Positions 37,401 to 51,700 of a DNA stretch of 64,000 nucleotides are shown piece by piece. A program made the position numbers and the translations under genes. The notes below the pieces were generated by a model that was given only the letters and a program-made list of their open reading frames with translations, was not told the DNA's origin and made no database searches. This DNA is from Calliopsis andreniformis (Eukaryota; Arthropoda; Insecta; Hymenoptera; Andrenidae). Every line of letters begins with the position of its first letter. Position 1 is the first letter of the stretch. The stretch is from NCBI RefSeq assembly GCF_051401765.1, contig NW_027480423.1:7688001-7752000 (forward strand), in the 5' to 3' direction.

Positions 37401-40258
37401 CTGGTTGCAATTATTCGTTTTATACGATGGAAAAACTGTTGTATTTATATTGTATTTTATGCTTCTGGCGTTCACTTCTTAGGCCCTAACTATTCGATCT
37501 GGTGGAACAACGCCCTAGGGTGAAGCCTAGGTTGCCCGGAACGTAGAAATGACCATAACTTTTACACTGGTAGCAATTATTCGTTTTATACAGTGGAAAA
37601 ACTGTTCTATTTATTTTGTATTTTATGCTTCGGGCGTTGACTTCTAAGGCCCTAACTGTTTGATCTGTTGGAACAACGCCCTAGGGTGAAGCCTAGGTTG
37701 CCCGGAACGTAGAAATGACCATAACTTTTACACTGGTAGCAATTATTCGTTTTATACAATGGAAAAACTGTTCTATTTATTTTGCATTTTATGCTTCGGG
37801 CGTTGACTTCTAAGGCCCTAACTGTTTAATCTGGTGGAGCAACGCCCTAGGGTGAAGCCTAGTTTGCCCGGAACGTAGAAATGACCATTACTTTCACACT
37901 GTTTGCAATTATTCCTTTTATACGATGGAAAAGCTGTTGTATTTATATTGTATTTTATGCTTCTGGCGTTGACTTCTAAGGCCCTAGCTATTCGATCTAG
38001 TGGAGCAACGCCCTAGAGTGATGCCTAGGTTGCCCGGAACGTAGAAATGACCATAACTTTTACACTGGTAGCAATTACTCGTTTTATACAATGGAAAAAC
38101 TGTTCTATTTATTTCGTATTTTATGCTTCGGGCGTTGACTTTTAACGCCCTAACTGTTTCATCTGGTGGAGCAACGCCCTAGAGTGAAGCCTAGGTTGCT
38201 CAGAATATAGAAATGACAATTACTTTCACACTGTTTGCAATTATGCCTTTCATACGATGCAAAAGCTGTTGTATTTATAACGTATTTTATGCTTCTGGCG
38301 TTGACTTCTAAGGACCTAACTATTCGATCTGGTGGAACAACGCCCTAGAGTGAAGTCTAGGTTGCCCGGAACGTCGAAATGACCATCACTTTCAAACTGG
38401 TTGCAATTAATCCTGTTATACCATGGAAAAGCTGTTGTATTTATATCGTATTTTATGCTTCTGGCGTTGACTTCTAAGGACCTAACCATTCGATCTGGTG
38501 GAGCAACGCTCTAGAGCGAAGCCTAGGTTGCTCGGAATGTAGAAATAACCATAACTTTCACACTGGTTGCAATTATTCGTTTTATACAATGGAAAAACTG
38601 TTCTATTTATTTTGTATTTAATGCTTCGGGCGTTGGCTTCTAAGGCCCTAACTGTTTGATCTGGTGGAGCAACGCCCTAGAGTGAAGCCTAGGTTGCCCG
38701 GAACGTAGAAATGACCATAACTATCACACTGGTTGCTATTATTCCTGTTATACGATGAAAAGACCGTTGTATTTTTATTGTATTTTATGCTTCAGGCGTA
38801 GGCTTCTAAGGCCGTAGCTATTCGATATGGTGGAGCACCGCCCTAGAGTGAAGCCTAGGTTGCACGGAACGTAGAAATGACCATAACTCTCACACTGGTA
38901 GCAATTATTCGTTTTATACACGGAAAAACTGTTCTATTTATTTTGTATTTTATGCTTCGGGCGTTGACTTCTAAGGCCCTAACTATTCGATCAGGTGGAG
39001 CAACGCCCTAGAGTGAAGCCTAGGTTGCTCGGAATGTAGAAATGACCTTCACTATCAAACTGGTTGCAATTAATCCTGTTATACGATGGAAAAACTGTTG
39101 TATTTTTATTGCATTTTATGCTTCGGGCGTTGACTTCTAAGGCCCTGACTATTCACTCTGTTGGAGCAACGCCCTAGAGTGAAGCCTAGGTTGCTCGGAA
39201 TGTACAAATGACCATAGCTTTCACACTGGTTGCAATTATTCGTTTTATACGATGGAAAAACTGTTGTATTTATATTGTATTTTATGCTTCTGGCGTTCAC
39301 TTCTTAGGCCCTAACTATTCGATCTGGTGGAACAACGGCCTAGGGTGAAGCCTAGGTTGCCCGGAACGTAGAAATGACCATAACTTTTACACTGGTAGCA
39401 ATTATTCGTTTTATACAGTGGAAAAACTGTTCTATTTATTTTGTATTTTATGCTTCGGGCGTTGACTTCTAAGGCCCTAACTGTTTGATCTGTTGGAGCA
39501 ACGCCCTAGAGTGAAGCCTAGGTTGCCCCGAACATAGAAATGACCATTACTTTCACACTGTTTGCAATTATTCCTTTTATACGATGGAAAAGCTGTTGTA
39601 TTTATATCGTCTTTTATGCTTCGTGCGCTGACTTCTAAGGCCCTAACTATTCAATCTGTTGGAGGAACGCCCTAGTGTGAAGCCTAGGTTGCTCGGAATG
39701 TAGAAATGACCTTCACTATCAAACTGGTTGCAATTAATCCTGTTATACGATGGAAAAACTGTTGTATTTTTATTGCATTTTATGCTTCGGGCGTTGACTT
39801 CTAAGGCCCTGACTATTCACTCTGTTGGAGCAACGCCCTAGAGTGAAGCCTAGGTTGCTCGGAATGTACAAATGACCATAGCTTTCACACTGGTTGCAAT
39901 TATTCGTTTTATACGATGGAAAAACTGTTGTATTTATATTGTATTTTATGCTTCTGGCGTTCACTTCTTAGGCCCCTAACTATTCGATCTGGTGGAACAA
40001 CGGCCTAGGGTGAAGCCTAGGTTGCCCGGAACGTAGAAATGACCATAACTTTTACACTGGTAGCAATTATTCGTTTTATACAGTGGAAAAACTGTTCTAT
40101 TTATTTTGTATTTTATGCTTCGGGCGTTGACTTCTAAGGCTCTAACTGTTTGATCTGTTGGAGCAACGCCCTAGAGTGAAGCCTAGGTTGCCCCGAACAT
40201 AGAAATGACCATTACTTTCACACTGTTTGCAATTATTCCTTTTATACGATGGAAAAGC
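34450..40258. repeat. 35-mer higher-order repeat, unit I (5809 bp)
   Basis: Sequence starting at TTGTATTTATAACG (34452) reappears at 40261 (offset 5809, one short of 35 x 166). Anchors are 35392/41201, 36553/42362 and 39106/44915. The unit carries specific one-base losses near 35915 (GGTAGCGTTATTCG) and 38920 (TATACACGG) and one inserted C near 39975 (GGCCCCTAAC), which recur in later units. A 4-mer duplication (39026-39690 and 39690-40255) lies at its right end. Confidence 0.87.
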
Positions 40259-43200
40259 TGTTGTATTTATAACGTATTTTATGCTTCTGGCGTTGACTTC
40301 TAAGGACCTAACTATTCGATCTGGTGGAGCAACGCCCTAGAGTGAAGCCTAGGTTGCTCGGAATGTAGAAATAACCATAACTTTCACACTGGTTGCAATT
40401 ATTCGTTCTTTACGATGGAAAAGCTGGTGTATTTATATTGTATTTTATGCTTCTGGCGTTCACTACTTAGGCCCTAACTATTCGATCTGGTGGAACAACG
40501 CCCTAGGGTGAAGCCTAGGTTGCCCGGAACGTAGAAATGACCATAACTTTTACACTGGTAGCAATTATTCGTTTTATACAGTGGAAAAACTGTTCTATTT
40601 ATTTTGTATTTTATGCTTCGGGCGTTGACTTCTAAGGCCCTAACTGTTTGATCTGGTGGAGCAACGCCCTAGAGTGAAGCCTAGGTTGCCCGGAACGTAG
40701 AAATGACCATTACTTTCACACTGTTTGCAATTATTCCTTTTATACGATGGAAAAGCTGTTGTATTTATATCGTATTTTATGCTTCTGGCGTTGACTTCTA
40801 TGGCCCTAGCTATTCGATCTAGTGGAGCAACGCCCTAGAGTGAAGCCTAGGTTGCCCGGAACGTGGAAATGACCATCACTTTCAAACTGGTTGCAATTAA
40901 TCCTGTTATACGATGGAAAAACTGTTGTATTTTCATTGCATTTTATGCTTCGTGCGTTGACTTCTAAGGCCCTAACTATTCAATCTGTTGGAGCAACGCC
41001 CTAGAGTGAAGCCTAGGTTGCTCGGAATGTAGAAATGACCATAACTTTCACACTGGCTGCAATTATTCGTTTGATACGATGGATAAGCTGTTGTATTTAT
41101 ATTGTATTTTATGCTTCTGACGTTCACTTCTTAGGCCCTAACTATTCGATCTGGTGGAACAACGCCCTAGGGTGCAGCCTAGGTTGCCCGGAACGTAGAA
41201 ATGACCATCACTTTTACACTGGTAGCAATTATTCGTTTTATACAATGGAAAAACTGTTGTATTTATATTGTATTTTATGCTTCTGGCGTTGACTTCTTAG
41301 GCCCTAACTATTCGATCTGGTGGAACAATGCCTCAGAGTTAAGTCTAGGATGCCCGAAACGCCGAAATGATCATTACTTTCACGCTTGTTGCAATTATTC
41401 CTGTTATACGATGAAAAGACCGTTGTATTTTTATTGTATTTTATGCTTCAGGCGTACGCTTCTAAGGCCGTCGCTATTCGACATGGTGGAGCACCGCCCT
41501 AGAGTGAAGACTAGGTTGCTCGGAATATACAAATGACCATAACTTTCACACTGGTTGCAATTATTCGTTTTCTACGATGGAAAAACTGTTGTATTTATAT
41601 TGTATTTTATGCTTCTGGCGTTCACTTCTTAGGGCCTATCTGTTCGATCTGATGGAACAATGCCCTAGGATGAAGCCTAGGTTGCCCGGAACGTAGAAAT
41701 GACCATAACTTTTACACTGGTAGCGTTATTCGTTTTATACAATGGAAAAACTGTTCTATTTATTTTGTATTTTATGCTTCGGGCGTTGACTTCTTTGGCC
41801 CTAACAATTCGATCTGGTGGAGCAACGCCCTAGAGTGAAGTCTAGGTTGCCCGGAACGTAGAAATGACCATAACATTCACACAGGTTGCAATTATCCGTT
41901 TTATACGGTGTAAAGGCTGTTGTATCTATTTTGTATTTTATTCTTCTGGCGGTGACTTCTAAGGACCTAACTATTCGATCTGGTGGAGCAACGCCCTAGA
42001 GTGAAGCCTAGCTGGCTCGCAATGTAGAAATAACCATAACCTTCACACTGGTTGCAATTATTCGTTTTTTACGATGGAAAAGCTGTTGTATTTATATTGT
42101 ATTTTATGACTCTGGCGTTGACTTCTAAGGCCCTAGCTATTCGATCTAGTGGAGCAACGCCCTAGAGTGAAGCCTAGGTTGCCCGGAACGTAGAAATGAC
42201 CATCACTTTCAAACTGGTTGCAATTAATCCTGTTATACGATGGAAAAACTGTTGTATTTTTATTGCATTTTATGCTTCGGGCGTTGACTTCTAAGGCCCT
42301 GACTATTCAATCTGTTGGAGCAACACCCTAGAGTGAAGCCTAGGTTGCTCGGAATGTACAAATGACCATAGCTTTCACACTGGTTGCAATTATTCGTTTT
42401 ATAAGATGGAAAAACTGTTGTATTTATATTGTGTTTAATGCTTCTGGCGTTCACTTCTTAGGCCCTAACTATTCGATTTGGTGGAGCAATGCCTCAGAGT
42501 TAAGTCTAGGATGCCCGAAACGCCGAAATGATCATTACTTTCACGCTTGTTGCAATTATTCCTGTTATACGATGAAAAGACCGTTGTATTTTTATTGTAT
42601 TTTATGCTTCAGGCGTAGGCTTCTAAGGCCGTTGCTATTCGATATGGTGGAGCACCGCCCTAGAGTGAAGCCTAGGTTGCCCGGAACGTAGAAATGACCA
42701 TAACTTTTACACTGGTAGCAATTACTCATTTTATGCAATGGAAAAACTGTTCTATTTATTTCGTATTTTATGCTTCGGGCGTTGACTTCTAACGCCCTAA
42801 CTGCTTCATCTGGTGGAGCAACGCCCTAGGGTGAAGCCTAGTTTGCCCGGAAAGTAGAAATGACCATTACTTTCACACTGTTTGCAATTATTCCTTTTAT
42901 ACGATGGAAAAGCTGTTGTATTTATATTGTATTTTATGCTTCTGGCGTTGACTTCTAAGGCCCTAGCTATTCGATCTAGTGGAGCAACGCCCTAGAGTGA
43001 TGCCTAGGTTGCCCGGAACGTAGAAATGACCTTCACTATCAAACTGGTTGCAATTAATCCTGTTATACGATGGAAAAACTGTTGTATTTTTATTGCATTT
43101 TATGCTTCGGGCGTTGACTTCTAAGGCCCTGACTATTCACTCTGTTGGAGCAACGCCCTAGAGTGAAGCCTAGGTTGCTCGGAATGTACAAATGACCATA

Positions 43201-46200
43201 GCTTTCACACTGGTTGCAATTATTCGTTTTATACGATGGAAAAACTGTTGTATTTATATTGTATTTTATGCTTCTGGCGTTCACTTCTTAGGCCCTAACT
43301 ATTCGATCTGGTGGAACAACGCCCTAGGGTGAAGCCTAGGTTGCCCGGAACGTAGAAATGACCATAACTTTTACACTGGTAGCAATTATTCGTTTTATAC
43401 AGTGGAAAAACTGTTCTATTTATTTTGTATTTTATGCTTCGGGCGTTGACTTCTAAGGCCCTAACTGTTTGATCTGTTGGAACAACGCCCTAGGGTGAAG
43501 CCTAGGTTGCCCGGAACGTAGAAATGACCATAACTTTTACACTGGTAGCAATTATTCGTTTTATACAATGGAAAAACTGTTCTATTTATTTTGCATTTTA
43601 TGCTTCGGGCGTTGACTTCTAAGGCCCTAACTGTTTAATCTGGTGGAGCAACGCCCTAGGGTGAAGCCTAGTTTGCCCGGAACGTAGAAATGACCATTAC
43701 TTTCACACTGTTTGCAATTATTCCTTTTATACGATGGAAAAGCTGTTGTATTTATATTGTATTTTATGCTTCTGGCGTTGACTTCTAAGGCCCTAGCTAT
43801 TCGATCTAGTGGAGCAACGCCCTAGAGTGATGCCTAGGTTGCCCGGAACGTAGAAATGACCATAACTTTTACACTGGTAGCAATTACTCGTTTTATACAA
43901 TGGAAAAACTGTTCTATTTATTTCGTATTTTATGCTTCGGGCGTTGACTTTTAACGCCCTAACTGTTTCATCTGGTGGAGCAACGCCCTAGAGTGAAGCC
44001 TAGGTTGCTCAGAATATAGAAATGACAATTACTTTCACACTGTTTGCAATTATGCCTTTTATACGATGCAAAAGCTGTTGTATTTATAACGTATTTTATG
44101 CTTCTGGCGTTGACTTCTAAGGACCTAACTATTCGATCTGGTGGAACAACGCCCTAGAGTGAAGTCTAGGTTGCCCGGAACGTCGAAATGACCATCACTT
44201 TCAAACTGGTTGCAATTAATCCTGTTATACCATGGAAAAGCTGTTGTATTTATATCGTATTTTATGCTTCTGGCGTTGACTTCTAAGGACCTAACCATTC
44301 GATCTGGTGGAGCAACGCTCTAGAGCGAAGCCTAGGTTGCTCGGAATGTAGAAATAACCATAACTTTCACACTGGTTGCAATTATTCGTTTTATACAATG
44401 GAAAAACTGTTCTATTTATTTTGTATTTAATGCTTCGGGCGTTGGCTTCTAAGGCCCTAACTGTTTGATCTGGTGGAGCAACGCCCTAGAGTGAAGCCTA
44501 GGTTGCCCGGAACGTAGAAATGACCATAACTATCACACTGGTTGCTATTATTCCTGTTATACGATGAAAAGACCGTTGTATTTTTATTGTATTTTATGCT
44601 TCAGGCGTAGGCTTCTAAGGCCGTAGCTATTCGATATGGTGGAGCACCGCCCTAGAGTGAAGCCTAGGTTGCACGGAACGTAGAAATGACCATAACTCTC
44701 ACACTGGTAGCAATTATTCGTTTTATACACGGAAAAACTGTTCTATTTATTTTGTATTTTATGCTTCGGGCGTTGACTTCTAAGGCCCTAACTATTCGAT
44801 CAGGTGGAGCAACGCCCTAGAGTGAAGCCTAGGTTGCTCGGAATGTAGAAATGACCTTCACTATCAAACTGGTTGCAATTAATCCTGTTATACGATGGAA
44901 AAACTGTTGTATTTTTATTGCATTTTATGCTTCGGGCGTTGACTTCTAAGGCCCTGACTATTCACTCTGTTGGAGCAACGCCCTAGAGTGAAGCCTAGGT
45001 TGCTCGGAATGTACAAATGACCATAGCTTTCACACTGGTTGCAATTATTCGTTTTATAAGATGGAAAAACTGTTGTATTTATATTGTGTTTAATGCTTCT
45101 GGCGTTCACTTCTTAGGCCCTAACTATTCGATTTGGTGGAGCAATGCCTCAGAGTTAAGTCTAGGATGCCCGAAACGCCGAAATGATCATTACTTTCACG
45201 CTTGTTGCAATTATTCCTGTTATACGATGAAAAGACCGTTGTATTTTTATTGTATTTTATGCTTCAGGCGTAGGCTTCTAAGGCCGTTGCTATTCGATAT
45301 GGTGGAGCACCGCCCTAGAGTGAAGCCTAGGTTGCCCGGAACGTAGAAATGACCATAACTTTTACACTGGTAGCAATTACTCATTTTATGCAATGGAAAA
45401 ACTGTTCTATTTATTTCGTATTTTATGCTTCGGGCGTTGACTTCTAACGCCCTAACTGCTTCATCTGGTGGAGCAACGCCCTAGGGTGAAGCCTAGTTTG
45501 CCCGGAAAGTAGAAATGACCATTACTTTCACACTGTTTGCAATTATTCCTTTTATACGATGGAAAAGCTGTTGTATTTATATTGTATTTTATGCTTCTGG
45601 CGTTGACTTCTAAGGCCCTAGCTATTCGATCTAGTGGAGCAACGCCCTAGAGTGATGCCTAGGTTGCCCGGAACGTAGAAATGACCTTCACTATCAAACT
45701 GGTTGCAATTAATCCTGTTATACGATGGAAAAACTGTTGTATTTTTATTGCATTTTATGCTTCGGGCGTTGACTTCTAAGGCCCTGACTATTCACTCTGT
45801 TGGAGCAACGCCCTAGAGTGAAGCCTAGGTTGCTCGGAATGTACAAATGACCATAGCTTTCACACTGGTTGCAATTATTCGTTTTATACGATGGAAAAAC
45901 TGTTGTATTTATATTGTATTTTATGCTTCTGGCGTTCACTTCTTAGGCCCTAACTATTCGATCTGGTGGAACAACGCCCTAGGGTGAAGCCTAGGTTGCC
46001 CGGAACGTAGAAATGACCATAACTTTTACACTGGTAGCAATTATTCGTTTTATACAGTGGAAAAACTGTTCTATTTATTTTGTATTTTATGCTTCGGGCG
46101 TTGACTTCTAAGGCCCTAACTGTTTGATCTGTTGGAACAACGCCCTAGGGTGAAGCCTAGGTTGCCCGGAACGTAGAAATGACCATAACTTTTACACTGG

Positions 46201-48722
46201 TAGCAATTATTCGTTTTATACAATGGAAAAACTGTTCTATTTATTTTGCATTTTATGCTTCGGGCGTTGACTTCTAAGGCCCTAACTGTTTAATCTGGTG
46301 GAGCAACGCCCTAGGGTGAAGCCTAGTTTGCCCGGAACGTAGAAATGACCATTACTTTCACACTGTTTGCAATTATTCCTTTTATACGATGGAAAAGCTG
46401 TTGTATTTATATTGTATTTTATGCTTCTGGCGTTGACTTCTAAGGCCCTAGCTATTCGATCTAGTGGAGCAACGCCCTAGAGTGATGCCTAGGTTGCCCG
46501 GAACGTAGAAATGACCATAACTTTTACACTGGTAGCAATTACTCGTTTTATACAATGGAAAAACTGTTCTATTTATTTCGTATTTTATGCTTCGGGCGTT
46601 GACTTTTAACGCCCTAACTGTTTCATCTGGTGGAGCAACGCCCTAGAGTGAAGCCTAGGTTGCTCAGAATATAGAAATGACAATTACTTTCACACTGTTT
46701 GCAATTATGCCTTTTATACGATGCAAAAGCTGTTGTATTTATAACGTATTTTATGCTTCTGGCGTTGACTTCTAAGGACCTAACTATTCGATCTGGTGGA
46801 ACAACGCCCTAGAGTGAAGTCTAGGTTGCCCGGAACGTCGAAATGACCATCACTTTCAAACTGGTTGCAATTAATCCTGTTATACCATGGAAAAGCTGTT
46901 GTATTTATATCGTATTTTATGCTTCTGGCGTTGACTTCTAAGGACCTAACCATTCGATCTGGTGGAGCAACGCTCTAGAGCGAAGCCTAGGTTGCTCGGA
47001 ATGTAGAAATAACCATAACTTTCACACTGGTTGCAATTATTCGTTTTATACAATGGAAAAACTGTTCTATTTATTTTGTATTTAATGCTTCGGGCGTTGG
47101 CTTCTAAGGCCCTAACTGTTTGATCTGGTGGAGCAACGCCCTAGAGTGAAGCCTAGGTTGCCCGGAACGTAGAAATGACCATAACTATCACACTGGTTGC
47201 TATTATTCCTGTTATACGATGAAAAGACCGTTGTATTTTTATTGTATTTTATGCTTCAGGCGTAGGCTTCTAAGGCCGTAGCTATTCGATATGGTGGAGC
47301 ACCGCCCTAGAGTGAAGCCTAGGTTGCACGGAACGTAGAAATGACCATAACTCTCACACTGGTAGCAATTATTCGTTTTATACACGGAAAAACTGTTCTA
47401 TTTATTTTGTATTTTATGCTTCGGGCGTTGACTTCTAAGGCCCTAACTATTCGATCAGGTGGAGCAACGCCCTAGAGTGAAGCCTAGGTTGCTCGGAATG
47501 TAGAAATGACCTTCACTATCAAACTGGTTGCAATTAATCCTGTTATACGATGGAAAAACTGTTGTATTTTTATTGCATTTTATGCTTCGGGCGTTGACTT
47601 CTAAGGCCCTGACTATTCACTCTGTTGGAGCAACGCCCTAGAGTGAAGCCTAGGTTGCTCGGAATGTACAAATGACCATAGCTTTCACACTGGTTGCAAT
47701 TATTCGTTTTATACGATGGAAAAACTGTTGTATTTATATTGTATTTTATGCTTCTGGCGTTCACTTCTTAGGCCCTAACTATTCGATCTGGTGGAACAAC
47801 GGCCTAGGGTGAAGCCTAGGTTGCCCGGAACGTAGAAATGACCATAACTTTTACACTGGTAGCAATTATTCGTTTTATACAGTGGAAAAACTGTTCTATT
47901 TATTTTGTATTTTATGCTTCGGGCGTTGACTTCTAAGGCCCTAACTGTTTGATCTGTTGGAGCAACGCCCTAGAGTGAAGCCTAGGTTGCCCCGAACATA
48001 GAAATGACCATTACTTTCACACTGTTTGCAATTATTCCTTTTATACGATGGAAAAGCTGTTGTATTTATATCGTCTTTTATGCTTCGTGCGCTGACTTCT
48101 AAGGCCCTAACTATTCAATCTGTTGGAGCAACGCCCTAGTGTGAAGCCTAGGTTGCTCGGAATGTAGAAATGACCTTCACTATCAAACTGGTTGCAATTA
48201 ATCCTGTTATACGATGGAAAAACTGTTGTATTTTTATTGCATTTTATGCTTCGGGCGTTGACTTCTAAGGCCCTGACTATTCACTCTGTTGGAGCAACGC
48301 CCTAGAGTGAAGCCTAGGTTGCTCGGAATGTACAAATGACCATAGCTTTCACACTGGTTGCAATTATTCGTTTTATACGATGGAAAAACTGTTGTATTTA
48401 TATTGTATTTTATGCTTCTGGCGTTCACTTCTTAGGCCCCTAACTATTCGATCTGGTGGAACAACGGCCTAGGGTGAAGCCTAGGTTGCCCGGAACGTAG
48501 AAATGACCATAACTTTTACACTGGTAGCAATTATTCGTTTTATACAGTGGAAAAACTGTTCTATTTATTTTGTATTTTATGCTTCGGGCGTTGACTTCTA
48601 AGGCTCTAACTGTTTGATCTGTTGGAGCAACGCCCTAGAGTGAAGCCTAGGTTGCCCCGAACATAGAAATGACCATTACTTTCACACTGTTTGCAATTAT
48701 TCCTTTTATACGATGGAAAAGC
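40259..48722. repeat. Enlarged 51-mer unit II (8464 bp)
   Basis: This is unit I with an extra 16-mer. From 40259 to about 45000 it follows unit I. It then jumps back, so that about 42362-45016 is repeated at 45017-47671 (offset 2655, one short of 16 x 166). It then runs on to the end of the unit. 8464 equals 5809 + 2655. The jump lies between about 44980 (CAACGCCC, not CAACACCC) and 45058 (TATAAGATGG), where both parents are identical. Confidence 0.85.
45017..47671. repeat. Extra 16-mer (2655 bp) inside unit II
   Basis: This is a tandem copy of 42362-45016, including the one-base loss near 47384 that matches 44730. The hybrid monomer at the join has the upstream half of one subtype (GACTATTCACTCTG) and the downstream half of another (TTATAAGATGG, TTTAATGC), the product expected from in-register unequal exchange. 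Confidence 0.82.
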
Positions 48723-51700
48723 TGTTGTATTTATAACGTATTTTATGCTTCTGGCGTTGACTTCTAAGGACCTAACTATTCGATCTGGTGGAGCAACGCC
48801 CTAGAGTGAAGCCTAGGTTGCTCGGAATGTAGAAATAACCATAACTTTCACACTGGTTGCAATTATTCGTTCTTTACGATGGAAAAGCTGGTGTATTTAT
48901 ATTGTATTTTATGCTTCTGGCGTTCACTACTTAGGCCCTAACTATTCGATCTGGTGGAACAACGCCCTAGGGTGAAGCCTAGGTTGCCCGGAACGTAGAA
49001 ATGACCATAACTTTTACACTGGTAGCAATTATTCGTTTTATACAGTGGAAAAACTGTTCTATTTATTTTGTATTTTATGCTTCGGGCGTTGACTTCTAAG
49101 GCCCTAACTGTTTGATCTGGTGGAGCAACGCCCTAGAGTGAAGCCTAGGTTGCCCGGAACGTAGAAATGACCATTACTTTCACACTGTTTGCAATTATTC
49201 CTTTTATACGATGGAAAAGCTGTTGTATTTATATCGTATTTTATGCTTCTGGCGTTGACTTCTATGGCCCTAGCTATTCGATCTAGTGGAGCAACGCCCT
49301 AGAGTGAAGCCTAGGTTGCCCGGAACGTGGAAATGACCATCACTTTCAAACTGGTTGCAATTAATCCTGTTATACGATGGAAAAACTGTTGTATTTTCAT
49401 TGCATTTTATGCTTCGTGCGTTGACTTCTAAGGCCCTAACTATTCAATCTGTTGGAGCAACGCCCTAGAGTGAAGCCTAGGTTGCTCGGAATGTAGAAAT
49501 GACCATAACTTTCACACTGGCTGCAATTATTCGTTTGATACGATGGATAAGCTGTTGTATTTATATTGTATTTTATGCTTCTGACGTTCACTTCTTAGGC
49601 CCTAACTATTCGATCTGGTGGAACAACGCCCTAGGGTGCAGCCTAGGTTGCCCGGAACGTAGAAATGACCATCACTTTTACACTGGTAGCAATTATTCGT
49701 TTTATACAATGGAAAAACTGTTGTATTTATATTGTATTTTATGCTTCTGGCGTTGACTTCTTAGGCCCTAACTATTCGATCTGGTGGAACAATGCCTCAG
49801 AGTTAAGTCTAGGATGCCCGAAACGCCGAAATGATCATTACTTTCACGCTTGTTGCAATTATTCCTGTTATACGATGAAAAGACCGTTGTATTTTTATTG
49901 TATTTTATGCTTCAGGCGTACGCTTCTAAGGCCGTCGCTATTCGACATGGTGGAGCACCGCCCTAGAGTGAAGACTAGGTTGCTCGGAATATACAAATGA
50001 CCATAACTTTCACACTGGTTGCAATTATTCGTTTTCTACGATGGAAAAACTGTTGTATTTATATTGTATTTTATGCTTCTGGCGTTCACTTCTTAGGGCC
50101 TATCTGTTCGATCTGATGGAACAATGCCCTAGGATGAAGCCTAGGTTGCCCGGAACGTAGAAATGACCATAACTTTTACACTGGTAGCGTTATTCGTTTT
50201 ATACAATGGAAAAACTGTTCTATTTATTTTGTATTTTATGCTTCGGGCGTTGACTTCTTTGGCCCTAACAATTCGATCTGGTGGAGCAACGCCCTAGAGT
50301 GAAGTCTAGGTTGCCCGGAACGTAGAAATGACCATAACATTCACACAGGTTGCAATTATCCGTTTTATACGGTGTAAAGGCTGTTGTATCTATTTTGTAT
50401 TTTATTCTTCTGGCGGTGACTTCTAAGGACCTAACTATTCGATCTGGTGGAGCAACGCCCTAGAGTGAAGCCTAGCTGGCTCGCAATGTAGAAATAACCA
50501 TAACCTTCACACTGGTTGCAATTATTCGTTTTTTACGATGGAAAAGCTGTTGTATTTATATTGTATTTTATGACTCTGGCGTTGACTTCTAAGGCCCTAG
50601 CTATTCGATCTAGTGGAGCAACGCCCTAGAGTGAAGCCTAGGTTGCCCGGAACGTAGAAATGACCATCACTTTCAAACTGGTTGCAATTAATCCTGTTAT
50701 ACGATGGAAAAACTGTTGTATTTTTATTGCATTTTATGCTTCGGGCGTTGACTTCTAAGGCCCTGACTATTCAATCTGTTGGAGCAACACCCTAGAGTGA
50801 AGCCTAGGTTGCTCGGAATGTACAAATGACCATAGCTTTCACACTGGTTGCAATTATTCGTTTTATAAGATGGAAAAACTGTTGTATTTATATTGTGTTT
50901 AATGCTTCTGGCGTTCACTTCTTAGGCCCTAACTATTCGATTTGGTGGAGCAATGCCTCAGAGTTAAGTCTAGGATGCCCGAAACGCCGAAATGATCATT
51001 ACTTTCACGCTTGTTGCAATTATTCCTGTTATACGATGAAAAGACCGTTGTATTTTTATTGTATTTTATGCTTCAGGCGTAGGCTTCTAAGGCCGTTGCT
51101 ATTCGATATGGTGGAGCACCGCCCTAGAGTGAAGCCTAGGTTGCCCGGAACGTAGAAATGACCATAACTTTTACACTGGTAGCAATTACTCATTTTATGC
51201 AATGGAAAAACTGTTCTATTTATTTCGTATTTTATGCTTCGGGCGTTGACTTCTAACGCCCTAACTGCTTCATCTGGTGCAGCAACGCCCTAGGGTGAAG
51301 CCTAGTTTGCCCGGAAAGTAGAAATGACCATTACTTTCACACTGTTTGCAATTATTCCTTTTATACGATGGAAAAGCTGTTGTATTTATATTGTATTTTA
51401 TGCTTCTGGCGTTGACTTCTAAGGCCCTAGCTATTCGATCTAGTGGAGCAACGCCCTAGAGTGATGCCTAGGTTGCCCGGAACGTAGAAATGACCTTCAC
51501 TATCAAACTGGTTGCAATTAATCCTGTTATACGATGGAAAAACTGTTGTATTTTTATTGCATTTTATGCTTCGGGCGTTGACTTCTAAGGCCCTGACTAT
51601 TCACTCTGTTGGAGCAACGCCCTAGAGTGAAGCCTAGGTTGCTCGGAATGTACAAATGACCATAGCTTTCACACTGGTTGCAATTATTCGTTTTATACGA

